From: VAZQ01 sp035263865
Lineage (GTDB): Bacteria; Pseudomonadota; Alphaproteobacteria; Rhizobiales; Xanthobacteraceae
Direction: 5' to 3'
Assembly (NCBI GenBank): GCA_035263865.1
Contig: DATFQX010000016.1
Location: 1-64,000 of the forward strand
DNA length: 64,000 nucleotides
Each line of letters opens with the position of its first letter. Position 1 is the stretch's first letter. The notes beneath the pieces were generated by a model. That model saw only the letters and a list, made by a program, of their open reading frames with translations, made no database searches and was not told the DNA's origin. A program made the position numbers and the translations under genes. Shown one piece after another: positions 25,317 to 34,366 of this stretch.

Positions 25317-25388
25317 GCCCGCCTGGATCACGCCGAGGTCTCTGCCGATGCCGCGCCGTCTCATCGACCGCGCCTTGCCATCGGCTTG
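25317..25388 (+). pseudogene. Remnant resembling the 3' end of an AidB-like gene (right repeat)
   Basis: Bases 25354-25379 repeat 13146-13171 with one mismatch and end in a TGA like the intact gene. Just upstream, another frame reads QARLDHAEVSADA, which could align loosely with the RLEN...SEIAPDEA part of the intact protein if one base were missing. The stretch is too short to encode anything and looks like a decayed or border-duplicated C-terminus. Its position 12.2 kb from the intact gene and just beyond the last accessory gene suggests a border of the acquired segment. Confidence 0.5.
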
Positions 25389-25429
25389 AGATAAGCGCGA
25401 TCAGCCGGCGTTTTGGCGTTGCACGAACT

Positions 25430-25900
25430 CTATGTCGCCAAGTCAGATGCCGGCCGTTCGGAAGGATATTTGTATGACCCGAATCTTAGGACCAGAACGG
25501 CGAATGATAGAAGGAGAATTGCGCCCGTTATAACCAGGATGTCCGTGCCTGTCTGGTGCTCGGCGCCTACAATTTCGATCAGCACGCGCCCGAGCGCCGT
25601 AATTGCAATATAGATCAGGTACCGCACCGGAAGGTGCGTGGTCTTGAAATAAATGCCGACCATCGCTCCAATTTCAAGATAGATGAATAAGAGGAGGATG
25701 TCTGCGAGGCTCGCGCGACCTCGGGCTGTCATTCCGATGAAAGCTGCAACCGCTGACCAGACGGTTGTCGCGCCAATTGCGAACAGGGCCAGGTAATGAA
25801 ATACGTCGACTAAAAACGCGCCAACCGCGTCGGCGGTGTCTTTCATGCTCCGATGCAGGCCGCTTGTAGCAGTACCGAGCCGGCGCACTGTTTCCAACAT
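25430..25900 (-). CDS. PsiE-family membrane protein
   Basis: A 156-residue protein with four hydrophobic segments and the PsiE family signature LLLFIYLEIGAMVGIYF followed by LPVRYLIYIAITALGRVLIE. E. coli PsiE is induced by phosphate starvation; its biochemical role is not known. The start at 25900 is chosen because AGGGAG lies six bases upstream; in-frame ATGs at 25906 and 25951 also exist. It lies just outside the right repeat and points toward the accessory segment. Confidence 0.85.
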   Translation of the reverse strand: MLETVRRLGTATSGLHRSMKDTADAVGAFLVDVFHYLALFAIGATTVWSAVAAFIGMTARGRASLADILLLFIYLEIGAMVGIYFKTTHLPVRYLIYIAITALGRVLIEIVGAEHQTGTDILVITGAILLLSFAVLVLRFGSYKYPSERPASDLAT

Positions 25901-26574
25901 GAACATCTCCCTGCTCGAACTCGAGCGCTCGCGGGCGGCCTCGAGCGCCACGGCGGCGCCCTGGTGTCACAGCTGTAAGCACTTCAGCCAACGCGGCGTG
26001 ACCAAAAGCGCCTATCTGCGACTCAGATATCGCCGAAAGGCGGCCGGCGATCGTCGTCGGTCCTGATTGGCGCCAAACTCGGCGCGAGCCCCATTGCCCG
26101 AAGCGACGCCATTACGGCGACGTACATGATGATCCACATGGCCTGATCCCCCCGGCCCTGAACCCACGGCTGTAGGTTCCACGCCGGGAACCGTTGCCGC
26201 CGAGGGCGGTGGAATTGCGCCCCGCCAATTTCCACAAGAGAAAATTGTGGAGCTGTACCTTTCCAGCAACGCATCCCGCCGGCGGCCATGGGCTCGGCGA
26301 CCGAAGATCGTTAATGAGCGGCCGAATGCCGCCGCCTTTGGGTTGAACAATAATCGCCGCTCTTGCCCGCAAGCACCTTATGCTGCTGCATAAACCTGCC
26401 GCACAAAATTGCGGTTTTTGGCCCTGTGAGATGCCGATGGCGTGGGTTGCGCCACGGGCCGGGGCATCGCGCCGGTTTGACAGAGAGGGTTGACAACCCC
26501 ATGTTTCGCCGCGACAAGGGCGCCCGATTCTGCAGGACCGGCGGCTCGCCTTTCCCACTAACCTATTGGAATAC
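25901..26574. other. Gene-poor stretch between psiE and topA
   Basis: About 670 bases without a convincing gene. Several overlapping frames are open on the minus strand because of the base composition. One possible 38-codon peptide (ATG at 26139, stop at 26023, beginning MWIIMYVAVMAS, with a G-rich stretch before the start) cannot be confirmed. The region also has small hairpins, such as TTCCACAA-GAGAAAA-TTGTGGA near 26231-26253. The promoter of topA should be near its right end. Confidence 0.45.
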
Positions 26575-29229
26575 ATGAATATCGTCGTCGTCGAGTCTCC
26601 GGCCAAGGCGAAAACAATCAACCGCTACCTTGGCTCCGGCTACGAGGTATTGGCTTCGTTCGGGCACATCCGGGATCTGCCGGCCAAGGACGGATCGGTC
26701 GACCCCGAGCACAATTTCCGGATGATCTGGGAGGTCGACGACAAGTCCCAAAAACGCCTCAACGAGATTGCCCGCGCGCTCAAGGGAGCGAGCAAGCTCA
26801 TTCTCGCCACGGACCCCGATCGCGAGGGCGAGGCCATCTCCTGGCACGTGCTCGAAGCGTTGAAGGAAAAGCGCGCGCTCAAGCAGCAGGCGGTCGAGCG
26901 GGTGGTGTTCAACGCCATCACCAAGCAGGCGGTGCTCGACGCCATGAAGCACCCGCGCAAGATCGACGGCGCGCTGGTCGATGCCTACCTCGCCCGCCGC
27001 GCGCTCGATTATCTCGTGGGCTTCACGCTCTCACCGGTGCTCTGGCGCAAACTGCCCGGCGCGCGCTCGGCCGGCCGGGTGCAGTCGGTGGCGCTGCGGC
27101 TCGTCTGCGATCGCGAGCTCGAAATCGAAAAATTCGTCCCGCGCGAATACTGGTCGCTGGTGGCGACGCTGGCCACGCCGCGGGGCGAGGAGTTCGAGGC
27201 CCGTCTTGTCGGCGCCGATGGGCAGAAGATTCAGCGCCTCGACATCGGCTCCGGCAGCGAGGCCGAGGCCATCAGGCAAGCGTTGGACAGCGCCAGTTTC
27301 AGCGTTGCCAATGTCGAGGCCAAGCCGGCGCGGCGCAACCCGCCCCCTCCCTTCACCACCTCGACCCTGCAGCAGGAAGCGAGCCGCAAGCTCGGCTTTG
27401 CGCCCGCGCATACGATGCGCGTCGCGCAACGGCTCTACGAGGGGGTCGACATCGATGGTGAGACTATCGGCCTCATCACCTATATGCGCACCGACGGCGT
27501 CGATGTGGCGGAAGAGGCGCTCGCCGCGACCCGCCGGCTGATCGGGGGCGATTACGGCAAAGACTATGTGCCGCCGTCCGCGCGCCAGTACCAGGCCAGG
27601 ACCAAGAATGCGCAAGAGGCGCACGAGGCGATCCGGCCGACGGATGTCGGGCGCCGCCCACGCGAGGCGAAATCGTTCCTCGACCACGATCAGGCGCGGC
27701 TCTACGAGCTGATCTGGCTGCGCATGGTGGCGAGCCAAATGGAATCTGCCGAGCTCGAGCGCACCACGGCCGACATCACCGCTACGGTCGCCTCCCCGGC
27801 CATCAGTGGCGGCAGGAGGGTCATCGAGCTGCGCGCGACCGGCACCGTGGTGAAGTTCGACGGCTTCCTCACGCTCTACCAGGAGGGCGAGGACGACGTC
27901 GCCGGCGACGAAGACGGACGCCGCCTTCCGGAGATGAGCGCGGGCGAAACGCTCGCCAAGCGCAAGATCGACGCCAGCCAGCACTTCACCGAGCCGCCGC
28001 CACGCTATTCGGAAGCATCGCTGGTCAAGCGCATGGAAGAGCTCGGCATCGGCCGGCCCTCCACCTATGCCTCGATCCTGCAGGTGCTCAAGGACCGCGG
28101 CTACGTGCGGATCGAGAAAAAGCGACTCGTGCCCGAGGACAAGGGGCGGGTGCTGACCGCTTTCCTCGAAAGCTTCTTCGCGCGCTACGTCGAATACGAC
28201 TTCACGGCTGGTCTCGAAGAGCAGCTCGATCGCATCTCCAACAACGAGATGGCCTGGCGCGACTTGCTGCGCGACTTTTGGCGCGAGTTCACCGCCGCCG
28301 TGGGCGACATCAAGGAGCTGCGGGTCGCGCAGGTCATCGACGCGCTCGACGAGATGCTGGCGCCGCATCTGTTTCCGCCGCGCGCGGACGGCGCCGATCC
28401 GCGCAAATGCCCAAGCTGTGAGACCGGCCGGCTCTCGCTCAAGCTCGGCAAGTTCGGCGGCTTCATCGGCTGCAGCAATTATCCCGAGTGCCGCTATACG
28501 CGCCCGCTCGCGCCAACCAACGGCAACGGCGGCCCTGAAAACGGGATGAAAAAGCTCGGTGAAGATCCGGCGAGCGGGCTCGAAGTCACGCTCCGCTCGG
28601 GCCGCTTCGGGCCCTATATCCAGCTCGGGGAAGCAACCGAAGGCGAGAAACCCAAGCGCACGGGCCTACCCAAAGGACTTTCCGCCGACGACGTCGATCT
28701 TAACCGCGCGCTCGGGCTGCTTTCCCTCCCCCGCAAGATCGGAAAACATCCCGGCGACGGAGAGCCGATCATCGCCGGCGTGGGCCGCTTCGGGCCTTAC
28801 GTGCAGCACGGCAAGACCTACGCCAATCTCACGGCAGGCGAGGACGTGCTCACCATCGGGCTCAACCGCGCTGTGGCGCTGATCGAGGAAAAGCGTGCCA
28901 AGCACAAGGGCCGGCGCGGCGCTGCTCGCGGCCGCGCGCTTGGCGATCATCCAGAGAAGGGCGGGCCCATCGTGGTGAAGACCGGACGCTACGGCCCCTA
29001 TGCGACCCACGACGGGGTCAATGCCACGCTGCCCGTGGATCTCACTCCGGAAACGATCACGCTGGAACAGGCCGTCGGCCTATTGGACGCGAGGCGCGCG
29101 CGCGGCGGCAAACCGCGCGCTCCCGCCAAAGCGCGCAGCGCCGCATCCGAAGCTGCGCCAAAACCGAAGGCTCCCAAGGCGCCCTCGCGGCGGAAAAAGG
29201 AGCGGCCGAGCAAACTGCGGGACCAGTGA
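26575..29229 (+). CDS. topA: DNA topoisomerase I
   Basis: An 884-residue type IA topoisomerase, which relaxes negative supercoils. The toprim domain starts at the N-terminus (MNIVVVESPAKAKTINRYLG, with the DPDREGEAISWH acidic motif). The active-site Tyr is Y303 in LITYMRTDGVD. One zinc-ribbon-like element, CPSCETGRLSLK...GCSNYPEC, lies near residue 610. Three RFGPY/RYGPY-type C-terminal repeats follow, then a Lys/Arg/Ala-rich tail of about 45 residues. The start is the ATG at 26575; a TTG at 26566 is also in frame. In relatives dprA lies directly upstream. Confidence 0.96.
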   Translation: MNIVVVESPAKAKTINRYLGSGYEVLASFGHIRDLPAKDGSVDPEHNFRMIWEVDDKSQKRLNEIARALKGASKLILATDPDREGEAISWHVLEALKEKRALKQQAVERVVFNAITKQAVLDAMKHPRKIDGALVDAYLARRALDYLVGFTLSPVLWRKLPGARSAGRVQSVALRLVCDRELEIEKFVPREYWSLVATLATPRGEEFEARLVGADGQKIQRLDIGSGSEAEAIRQALDSASFSVANVEAKPARRNPPPPFTTSTLQQEASRKLGFAPAHTMRVAQRLYEGVDIDGETIGLITYMRTDGVDVAEEALAATRRLIGGDYGKDYVPPSARQYQARTKNAQEAHEAIRPTDVGRRPREAKSFLDHDQARLYELIWLRMVASQMESAELERTTADITATVASPAISGGRRVIELRATGTVVKFDGFLTLYQEGEDDVAGDEDGRRLPEMSAGETLAKRKIDASQHFTEPPPRYSEASLVKRMEELGIGRPSTYASILQVLKDRGYVRIEKKRLVPEDKGRVLTAFLESFFARYVEYDFTAGLEEQLDRISNNEMAWRDLLRDFWREFTAAVGDIKELRVAQVIDALDEMLAPHLFPPRADGADPRKCPSCETGRLSLKLGKFGGFIGCSNYPECRYTRPLAPTNGNGGPENGMKKLGEDPASGLEVTLRSGRFGPYIQLGEATEGEKPKRTGLPKGLSADDVDLNRALGLLSLPRKIGKHPGDGEPIIAGVGRFGPYVQHGKTYANLTAGEDVLTIGLNRAVALIEEKRAKHKGRRGAARGRALGDHPEKGGPIVVKTGRYGPYATHDGVNATLPVDLTPETITLEQAVGLLDARRARGGKPRAPAKARSAASEAAPKPKAPKAPSRRKKERPSKLRDQ

Positions 29230-29357
29230 CAAAGAGCTGGAAGATTTCCGGAATCGGCGTTGATCGCACCGATCTTCAAAGCTAGTGACTGGCGAAATCA
29301 ATCGCTCGTATCCACATCTCACCCTATAAGCGAGTTTCACTCGCGGATTTTATTTTC

Positions 29358-31634
29358 GTGAAACGTCCCCATAACAAGCCTCAATTCCCCTCCAAAGAAG
29401 ACCTCGTCGCGTTTATCGGCAAAGCGCCCGGCAAGATCGGCACCCGTGAGATCGCGCGTGCCTTCGGCCTCAAGAATGCCGACCGGGCGGCGCTCAAGCG
29501 CATGCTGCGTGAGCTCGCCGACAATGGATTGGTCGAGCGCCGGCGCAAGAAACTGCATCATCCCGGCACATTGCCCGCGGTCGTGCTCGCCGACATTACC
29601 GCACGCGATTCCGACGGCGAGCTGATCGCGCTGCCGACGGAATGGGATGAGGCCGAGCGCGGCGCAGCACCAAAAATCCGCGTGCGCATTCCGCGCCGAG
29701 CCCGTCCGAGCGAGGTCGCCGGCATCGGCGACCGCGCTTTGCTGCGCCTCGAGGAGAGCGCGGACGCGGACGATCCGGTCCGCCACAACGGGCGCGTCAT
29801 CAAGCTCATCGAGCGCAGGCGGCAACGCGTGCTGGGCATTTTCCGCGCCGCGCCGGGCGGCGGCGGGCGGCTTGCGCCGATCGACAAGAAAGAGCTCGGC
29901 CGCGAGCTTGCGATCGCCCCGGGCGCCAGCGCTGACGCGCGCGATGGCGATCTGGTGGCGGTCGAGGTCGCGGCGCGGCAAAGCGGCTATGGCCTGCCGA
30001 GCGCGCGCGTGACGGAAAGACTCGGCTCGCTCGCGACCGAGCGCGCTGTGAGCTTGATCGCCATTCACGCCCATTCGATCCCGCACGTCTTCCCCACCGC
30101 GGCAATCGCGGAAGCGGAGGCAGCCAAGCCGGCGCGGCTTGCCGGCCGCGAGGACTGGCGCGCCCTGCCGCTCGTGACCATCGATCCGGCGGATGCCAAG
30201 GATCACGACGACGCGGTGCACGCCGCGCGCGATGACGATCCCAGCGATCCCGGCGGTTACGTCATCAGCGTCGCCATCGCCGACGTCGCGCACTACGTGC
30301 GGCCCGGTTCCGCGCTCGACCGCGAGGCGCTCATGCGCGGCAATTCGGTGTATTTCCCCGATCGGGTCATGCCGATGCTGCCGGAGCGCATCTCCAACGA
30401 GCTTTGCTCGCTGCGGCCTGGCGAGGAGCGCCCGGCGCTTGCCGTGCGGCTCGTCGTGGGCGCCGACGGCCGCAAGCGCTCGCACAGCTTCCACCGCGTG
30501 CTCATGCGCTCGGCGGCGCGGCTCAATTACGTACAGGCGCAGGCGGCCATCGACGGTTGGCCCGATGAAGCCACCGGGCCACTGCTCGCCACCGTTCTCG
30601 AGCCGCTCTATCTGGCTTACCGCGCGCTCAAGCACGCCCGCGATGCACGCGCGCCGCTGGATCTCGATCTTCCCGAGCGCAAGATCGTGCTCACCGCGCA
30701 CAACACCGTCGATCGGGTCATGACGCCGGAGCGCCTCGACGCGCACCGGCTGATCGAGGAATTCATGATCCTCGCCAACGTCGCGGCGGCGGAGTCGCTG
30801 GAACGCGCTCGCGTGCCGCTGATTTACCGCGTGCACGACGAGCCCGACCCCGAACGGGTGAATGCGCTACGCGAGTTCCTGCGCAGCCTCGACATCTCGC
30901 TTCCCAAGGGCGGTACGTTGCGGGCCGAGCATTTCAACCGCATCCTTGCGCGGGTGAAAGGCCGCGACGTCGAGAAGCTCGTTAATGAGGTGGTGCTGCG
31001 CACGCAGGCGCAGGCCGAATACGCCGCGGAGAATTACGGGCATTTCGGCTTGAACCTGCGCCGCTACGCGCATTTCACCTCGCCCATCCGCCGCTATGCT
31101 GACCTCATCGTCCACCGCGGCCTCATTCGCGCGTTGCGGCTCGGTGACGGCGGCCTGCCGCAGGAGCAGGACGCGGCTGCGCTTGGCGAGATTGGCGCGC
31201 AAATCTCCGGCGCCGAGCGCCGCGCCATGAAAGCCGAACGCGAGACCTTCGACCGCCTGATCGCGCATTTCCTCGCCGATCGCATCGGTGCGACTTTTGC
31301 CGGGCACATCTCCGGGGCGACCCGCGCCGGGCTTTTTGTCAAGCTCGACGACACCGGGGCCGACGGCTTCGTGCCCGCGCGCACGATCGGCGCGGACTAT
31401 TTTCGCTATCACGAGGACCGACACGCGCTCATCGGCGCACGCAGCGGCGAGACTTATCGGCTCGGCGATCGCGTCACGGTGCGGCTGGTGGAGGCCGCGC
31501 CGGTCGCGGGCGCGCTGCGCTTCGAAATTCTCTCCGAGGGCCGCTATACCGGCGCAGGCCGGGGTCATATACGGCGGGAGCATGCGCCCCGCGCGCACCG
31601 CGCAAAGCGACGGGCGGGGACGAGAAATCGATGA
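29358..31634 (+). CDS. rnr: Ribonuclease R
   Basis: A 758-residue RNase II/R family 3'-5' exoribonuclease that degrades structured RNA. A winged-helix domain is at residues 10-60 (GTREIARAFGLKNADRAALKRML), followed by cold-shock/OB regions. The RNB catalytic domain contains IDPADAKDHDDAVHA (Asp cluster), ISVAIADVAHYV and HFTSPIRRYADLIVHR. An S1 domain (ATFAGHISGATRAGLFVKL) and a basic tail complete the protein. The start is a GTG at 29358 with no strong ribosome site. The stop overlaps the NUDIX gene start by four bases, so they are translationally coupled. Confidence 0.95.
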   Translation: MKRPHNKPQFPSKEDLVAFIGKAPGKIGTREIARAFGLKNADRAALKRMLRELADNGLVERRRKKLHHPGTLPAVVLADITARDSDGELIALPTEWDEAERGAAPKIRVRIPRRARPSEVAGIGDRALLRLEESADADDPVRHNGRVIKLIERRRQRVLGIFRAAPGGGGRLAPIDKKELGRELAIAPGASADARDGDLVAVEVAARQSGYGLPSARVTERLGSLATERAVSLIAIHAHSIPHVFPTAAIAEAEAAKPARLAGREDWRALPLVTIDPADAKDHDDAVHAARDDDPSDPGGYVISVAIADVAHYVRPGSALDREALMRGNSVYFPDRVMPMLPERISNELCSLRPGEERPALAVRLVVGADGRKRSHSFHRVLMRSAARLNYVQAQAAIDGWPDEATGPLLATVLEPLYLAYRALKHARDARAPLDLDLPERKIVLTAHNTVDRVMTPERLDAHRLIEEFMILANVAAAESLERARVPLIYRVHDEPDPERVNALREFLRSLDISLPKGGTLRAEHFNRILARVKGRDVEKLVNEVVLRTQAQAEYAAENYGHFGLNLRRYAHFTSPIRRYADLIVHRGLIRALRLGDGGLPQEQDAAALGEIGAQISGAERRAMKAERETFDRLIAHFLADRIGATFAGHISGATRAGLFVKLDDTGADGFVPARTIGADYFRYHEDRHALIGARSGETYRLGDRVTVRLVEAAPVAGALRFEILSEGRYTGAGRGHIRREHAPRAHRAKRRAGTRNR

Positions 31635-32395
31635 GCGACGTGGTCTCCGAGCGACTGGAGCGGATGGAGCGCTTCGTCAGGCGCATGAACGAGGTCGAGC
31701 GCGATCTCTCGTCGCCTTATGTCCGGCCCAAGGATGCGGCAACGCTCATCCTCGTCGATCGAGCCGGGCCAATTGCGAAAGTTCTTCTGGGCAAGCGCCA
31801 CCTCGGCCATAAATTCATGCCCGGAAAGTTCGTGTTTCCCGGCGGCCGCGTCGATGCGGCCGACCGGCGCATGCCGGTCGCGCAAGACCTTCATCCGCAC
31901 ACGCAAGCGCATCTGATGAAGCGGCTGCAGCGCCCGAGCGCGGCGAAGGCGCGCGCCTTGGCGCTTGCCGCGATCCGCGAGACATTCGAGGAAACGGGCC
32001 TGGCGCTCGGAGTGCCTGGCGAGCCGACGAACAAAGTCCCGCGCGGCCCTTGGACCGACTTTGCCGCGACGACGATTCTTCCCGATCTCGGCGCATTGCA
32101 TTTCATCGGCCGCGCCATCACCCCGCCGGGGCGGCCGCGCCGCTTCGACGCGCGCTTCTTCACCATGGATGCGAGCGCGGTCGCGCACCGCATTGAGGGC
32201 GTCACCGGACCCGACGCCGAGCTTGTTGAACTGGTTTGGATGCCGCTCGCGCAGGCAAAAGAACTCGACATGCCGGCGGTCACCGGCGTGATGCTGGAAG
32301 AGCTCGACGCGCGCATCGCGGACGGTTTCGCGCACGAGCTGCCAGTCCCCATGTACAGCATGCCGCGCGGCCGGTTCCGGCGCGAGATGTTGTGA
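31631..32395 (+). CDS. NUDIX hydrolase
   Basis: A 254-residue protein whose ATG overlaps the rnr stop (ATGA). The NUDIX box region reads GKFVFPGGRVDAADRR, with the helix AAIRETFEETGLALG carrying the RExxEExG core (the usual REx2EExG with Thr and Phe in between). The insert between the Gly-rich strand and the helix is longer than in MutT, as in the CoA/ADP-ribose-type group of long Rhizobiales NUDIX proteins. Such enzymes cleave nucleoside diphosphates linked to another moiety; the substrate is not known. It lies between rnr and rpmG as in related genomes. Confidence 0.88.
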   Translation: MSDVVSERLERMERFVRRMNEVERDLSSPYVRPKDAATLILVDRAGPIAKVLLGKRHLGHKFMPGKFVFPGGRVDAADRRMPVAQDLHPHTQAHLMKRLQRPSAAKARALALAAIRETFEETGLALGVPGEPTNKVPRGPWTDFAATTILPDLGALHFIGRAITPPGRPRRFDARFFTMDASAVAHRIEGVTGPDAELVELVWMPLAQAKELDMPAVTGVMLEELDARIADGFAHELPVPMYSMPRGRFRREML

Positions 32396-32426
32396 AGGAC
32401 TAGCCGTGTCTCAGTGCGCGCATCCC

Positions 32427-32505
32427 GCTCGTCCCCGCGAAAGCGGGGACCCAGACCTCAGCCCTGGATTCCCGCTTGCGCGGGAATGAGCGGAGTTTTG
32501 CGGCG
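32427..32505. repeat. Dispersed intergenic repeat, copy 2
   Basis: CTCGTCCCCGCGAAAGCGGGGACCCAG, then GCCCTGGATTCCCGCTTGCGCGGGAATGAGCGGAGTTTT. It shares blocks and order with the copy at 8631-8745 but lacks the extra inner palindrome. Two stems can form (CCCCGC-GAAA-GCGGGG and TTCCCGC-TT-GCGCGGGAA). It lies between the NUDIX gene and rpmG and may mark the end of the rnr-NUDIX transcript. Confidence 0.75.
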
Positions 32506-32554
32506 CGTTGCTGGTGTCTCACTCGCTTAGATCGAAACATGAGGCGCCTGCGCA

Positions 32555-32582
32555 TTGACATTGCTGGTACCGCCGCTAGGTT
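32555..32582 (+). promoter_or_regulatory. Candidate promoter of rpmG
   Basis: A perfect -35 hexamer TTGACA (32555-32560) is followed after 16 bases by TAGGTT (32577-32582), a weak match to the -10 box but a form often seen upstream of alphaproteobacterial ribosomal-protein genes. It ends 28 bases before the rpmG ATG. Confidence 0.4.
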
Positions 32583-32610
32583 GCGCCCGCATTAGCATTC
32601 GAGGTTCGCC

Positions 32611-32778
32611 ATGGCGAAAGCCACCACCATCAAAGTGAAACTGGTCTCCAGCGCCGACACCGGTTTCTATTACGTGACGCGCAAGAATTCGCGCACGATG
32701 ACGGAGAAGCTGGTGAAGAAGAAGTACGACCCCGTCGCCAAGAAGCACGTCGAGTTCCGCGAAGCCAAAATTAAGTGA
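32611..32778 (+). CDS. rpmG: 50S ribosomal protein L33
   Basis: A 55-residue protein, MAKATTIKVKLVSSADTGFY and so on, ending in EAKIK. It matches bacterial L33 over its full length, including the YYVTRKNSRTMTEKL and KYDPVAKKHVEFREAK blocks. The zinc-binding cysteines of the C+ type are absent, as is usual for Alphaproteobacteria. L33 sits in the large subunit near the E site. The position after rnr-NUDIX matches other Rhizobiales. Confidence 0.95.
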   Translation: MAKATTIKVKLVSSADTGFYYVTRKNSRTMTEKLVKKKYDPVAKKHVEFREAKIK

Positions 32779-33186
32779 TGCCGCGCAGCGTGTCGCGGTC
32801 CAACCAAGGCCTTATTTTCCTCAATTGGGCTGTGAATTAGAGCGCCGTGCCCCTCAGGCAAGGTGGCCGGTCGGGAGCGGTGTCATGAGGAGGCCACTCT
32901 TACCGCCCCCGAACCGGCCGAAACCCCACGGACCCAGGAGATGCGGCGGACCTGAGCATTCCGTAGGGTTATCAAAGTGATAGGCGATGCTAAATGCCCC
33001 CCGGCCCGGGCTTTCTCGCCCAAACCAGAAGTCCCTTCCACCGCCTTGCGCAACCTAGCGCAACCGCCTCGGAAATCAACAAATTACCTTGTGGATAAGC
33101 AAGAGAATTTGGTCAGCTTAAACGGCGGGGCGAGCCACGACTCTTCGCGCTAACAGCAAATTCCCATGCAAGGAGCCGGATTCATT
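32779..33186. other. Non-coding stretch between rpmG and divK
   Basis: About 400 bases with no convincing gene on either strand. Both flanking genes point into it, so it holds the 3' ends of rpmG (plus) and divK (minus). In many relatives pleD lies beside divK and rpmG; there is no trace of it here. I see no clear terminator hairpin with a T-tract. Confidence 0.5.
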
Positions 33187-33558
33187 TCACGCCGCGTCGA
33201 GAAAGCGGCGGATGGTTTCGATGAATTTGGCCACGGAGATCGGCTTCGACAGATAAGCCTCGCAGCCGCCCTCGCGGATGCGCTCTTCATCGCCCTTCAT
33301 CGCAAATGCGGTGACCGCAACCACCGGAATGGCTTTGAGCTCGGGATCCTCCTTGAGCCACTTCGTCACTTCGAGACCGGACACCTCCGGCAATTGAATA
33401 TCCATCAAAATCAGGTCGGGGCGGTGCTTGCGGGCGAGATCGAGCGCCTCGATGCCGATGCGCGTGGCGACGGTGTCATAGCCGTGCGCTTCCAATAGAT
33501 CGTGGAAAAGCTTCATGTTGAGCTCGTTGTCCTCCACGATCATCACGGTCTTCGACAT
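33187..33558 (-). CDS. divK: Response regulator DivK
   Basis: A 123-residue single-domain receiver. The acidic pocket is in VMIVEDNEL, the phosphoacceptor is D53 (LILMDIQLPEVSG), the Thr is in VAVTAFAMKGDEE and the Lys is K105 (AYLSKPIS). Sequence and length match DivK, which controls the PleC/DivJ-DivL-CtrA cell-cycle circuit in Alphaproteobacteria. I start at the ATG at 33558; the upstream open frame (to 33636) is an Arg/Pro-rich non-homologous extension. Gene order next to DUF3572 and dinB is the usual one. Confidence 0.93.
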   Translation of the reverse strand: MSKTVMIVEDNELNMKLFHDLLEAHGYDTVATRIGIEALDLARKHRPDLILMDIQLPEVSGLEVTKWLKEDPELKAIPVVAVTAFAMKGDEERIREGGCEAYLSKPISVAKFIETIRRFLDAA

Positions 33559-33639
33559 TGCCGATGTTCCGAGATCAGGCGCCCGGCGCGCGACCGGCTT
33601 CGTCCGAGAGGCAGGAGATGGCTGGCGAATAGGCATTTT

Positions 33640-33690
33640 CGTACCCCCTCCTCACCCCTCCCCCGCAAGCGGGAGAGGGAGCAGACCGAG
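33640..33690. repeat. G/C-tract palindromic element
   Basis: CCCCTCCTCACCCCTCCCCCGCAAGCGGGAGAGGGAGCAGACC lies upstream of divK. Its stem CTCCCCCGC-AA-GCGGGAGAGG belongs to the same G/C-tract group as the elements near 10115-10240 and 11320-11342. No coding content. Confidence 0.6.
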
Positions 33691-33770
33691 CCCCATGCTC
33701 GCACCGAGTCCATCGGGGCGACGTCTGCTCTAGTTCCCAGACGTTACGGAAACGCAAACGCATCGGAACC

Positions 33771-34217
33771 TCAGGCCGGCGTGACTGGCGTGACGTCCAT
33801 GGTGCGGCGACTGAGCGCGATATTGAAGGTATATCCGCCGAACAGATCGACCATGGTGATGAAAATGAGCAGGAAGGCCGCCTCCCAGCGCGGGCCGCTG
33901 CCGATCAGGTGCGGCTTGCCGAAAACCGCGATCAGCACCACCGCTAGCGGGAGGAGCGAGGCCATCCCATCGATCACGCCCACGAATCGGCCGGTGGCCG
34001 AGGGCAGCGCGAAGGGAATCGAAATGAGCTGAAACGTCAGATAGACGGCGACAAGCCATGCCATGTTGAATCCGAGCCGCTCTGGCGTGAACAGGCCAAC
34101 GGTCCCTTCCAGGCTCCTGAACGAGCCGGCGAACCAGAAAAAATAGACCTCCCACAGCGCCAGCCCTACTGCGAACAGGACGCTCAGTCCGGCAACCGAT
34201 AGACGGCCCTGGCGCAT
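33771..34217 (-). CDS. Four-helix integral membrane protein, hypothetical
   Basis: A 148-residue protein with four hydrophobic segments, near residues 8-30 (LSVAGLSVLFAVGLALWEVYFF), 50-70 (FNMAWLVAVYLTFQLISIPFA), 80-100 and 112-130 (WEAAFLLIFITMVDLFGGYTF). Topology suggests both ends on the same side. I do not recognise the family. It lies between divK and the DUF3572 gene and faces divK's direction. Confidence 0.7.
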   Translation of the reverse strand: MRQGRLSVAGLSVLFAVGLALWEVYFFWFAGSFRSLEGTVGLFTPERLGFNMAWLVAVYLTFQLISIPFALPSATGRFVGVIDGMASLLPLAVVLIAVFGKPHLIGSGPRWEAAFLLIFITMVDLFGGYTFNIALSRRTMDVTPVTPA

Positions 34218-34366
34218 AGTAGCCTCCCCTGTGCGAATCGAGCCGCCTCACCTAGCCGAGATGCCGGCCGCGCGTCGAGGACCTCGGCCGCGCCGGACGA
34301 TCTTGATTTGCAGTGCGCAACCAGGGTTGTCTCGGCGCCACGCCCATGCGGGCTGGGGAGATCGCG

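Noticed and set aside
26023..26139. 38-codon minus-strand frame (MWIIMYVAVMAS...)
   Set aside because: A G-rich stretch precedes the ATG, but there is no recognisable family and no operon context; too weak to call a gene.
27031..28368. Minus-strand open frame of 445 codons over topA
   Set aside because: Antisense shadow of topA.
29337..30836. Minus-strand open frame of 499 codons over rnr
   Set aside because: Antisense shadow of rnr; no ribosome site.
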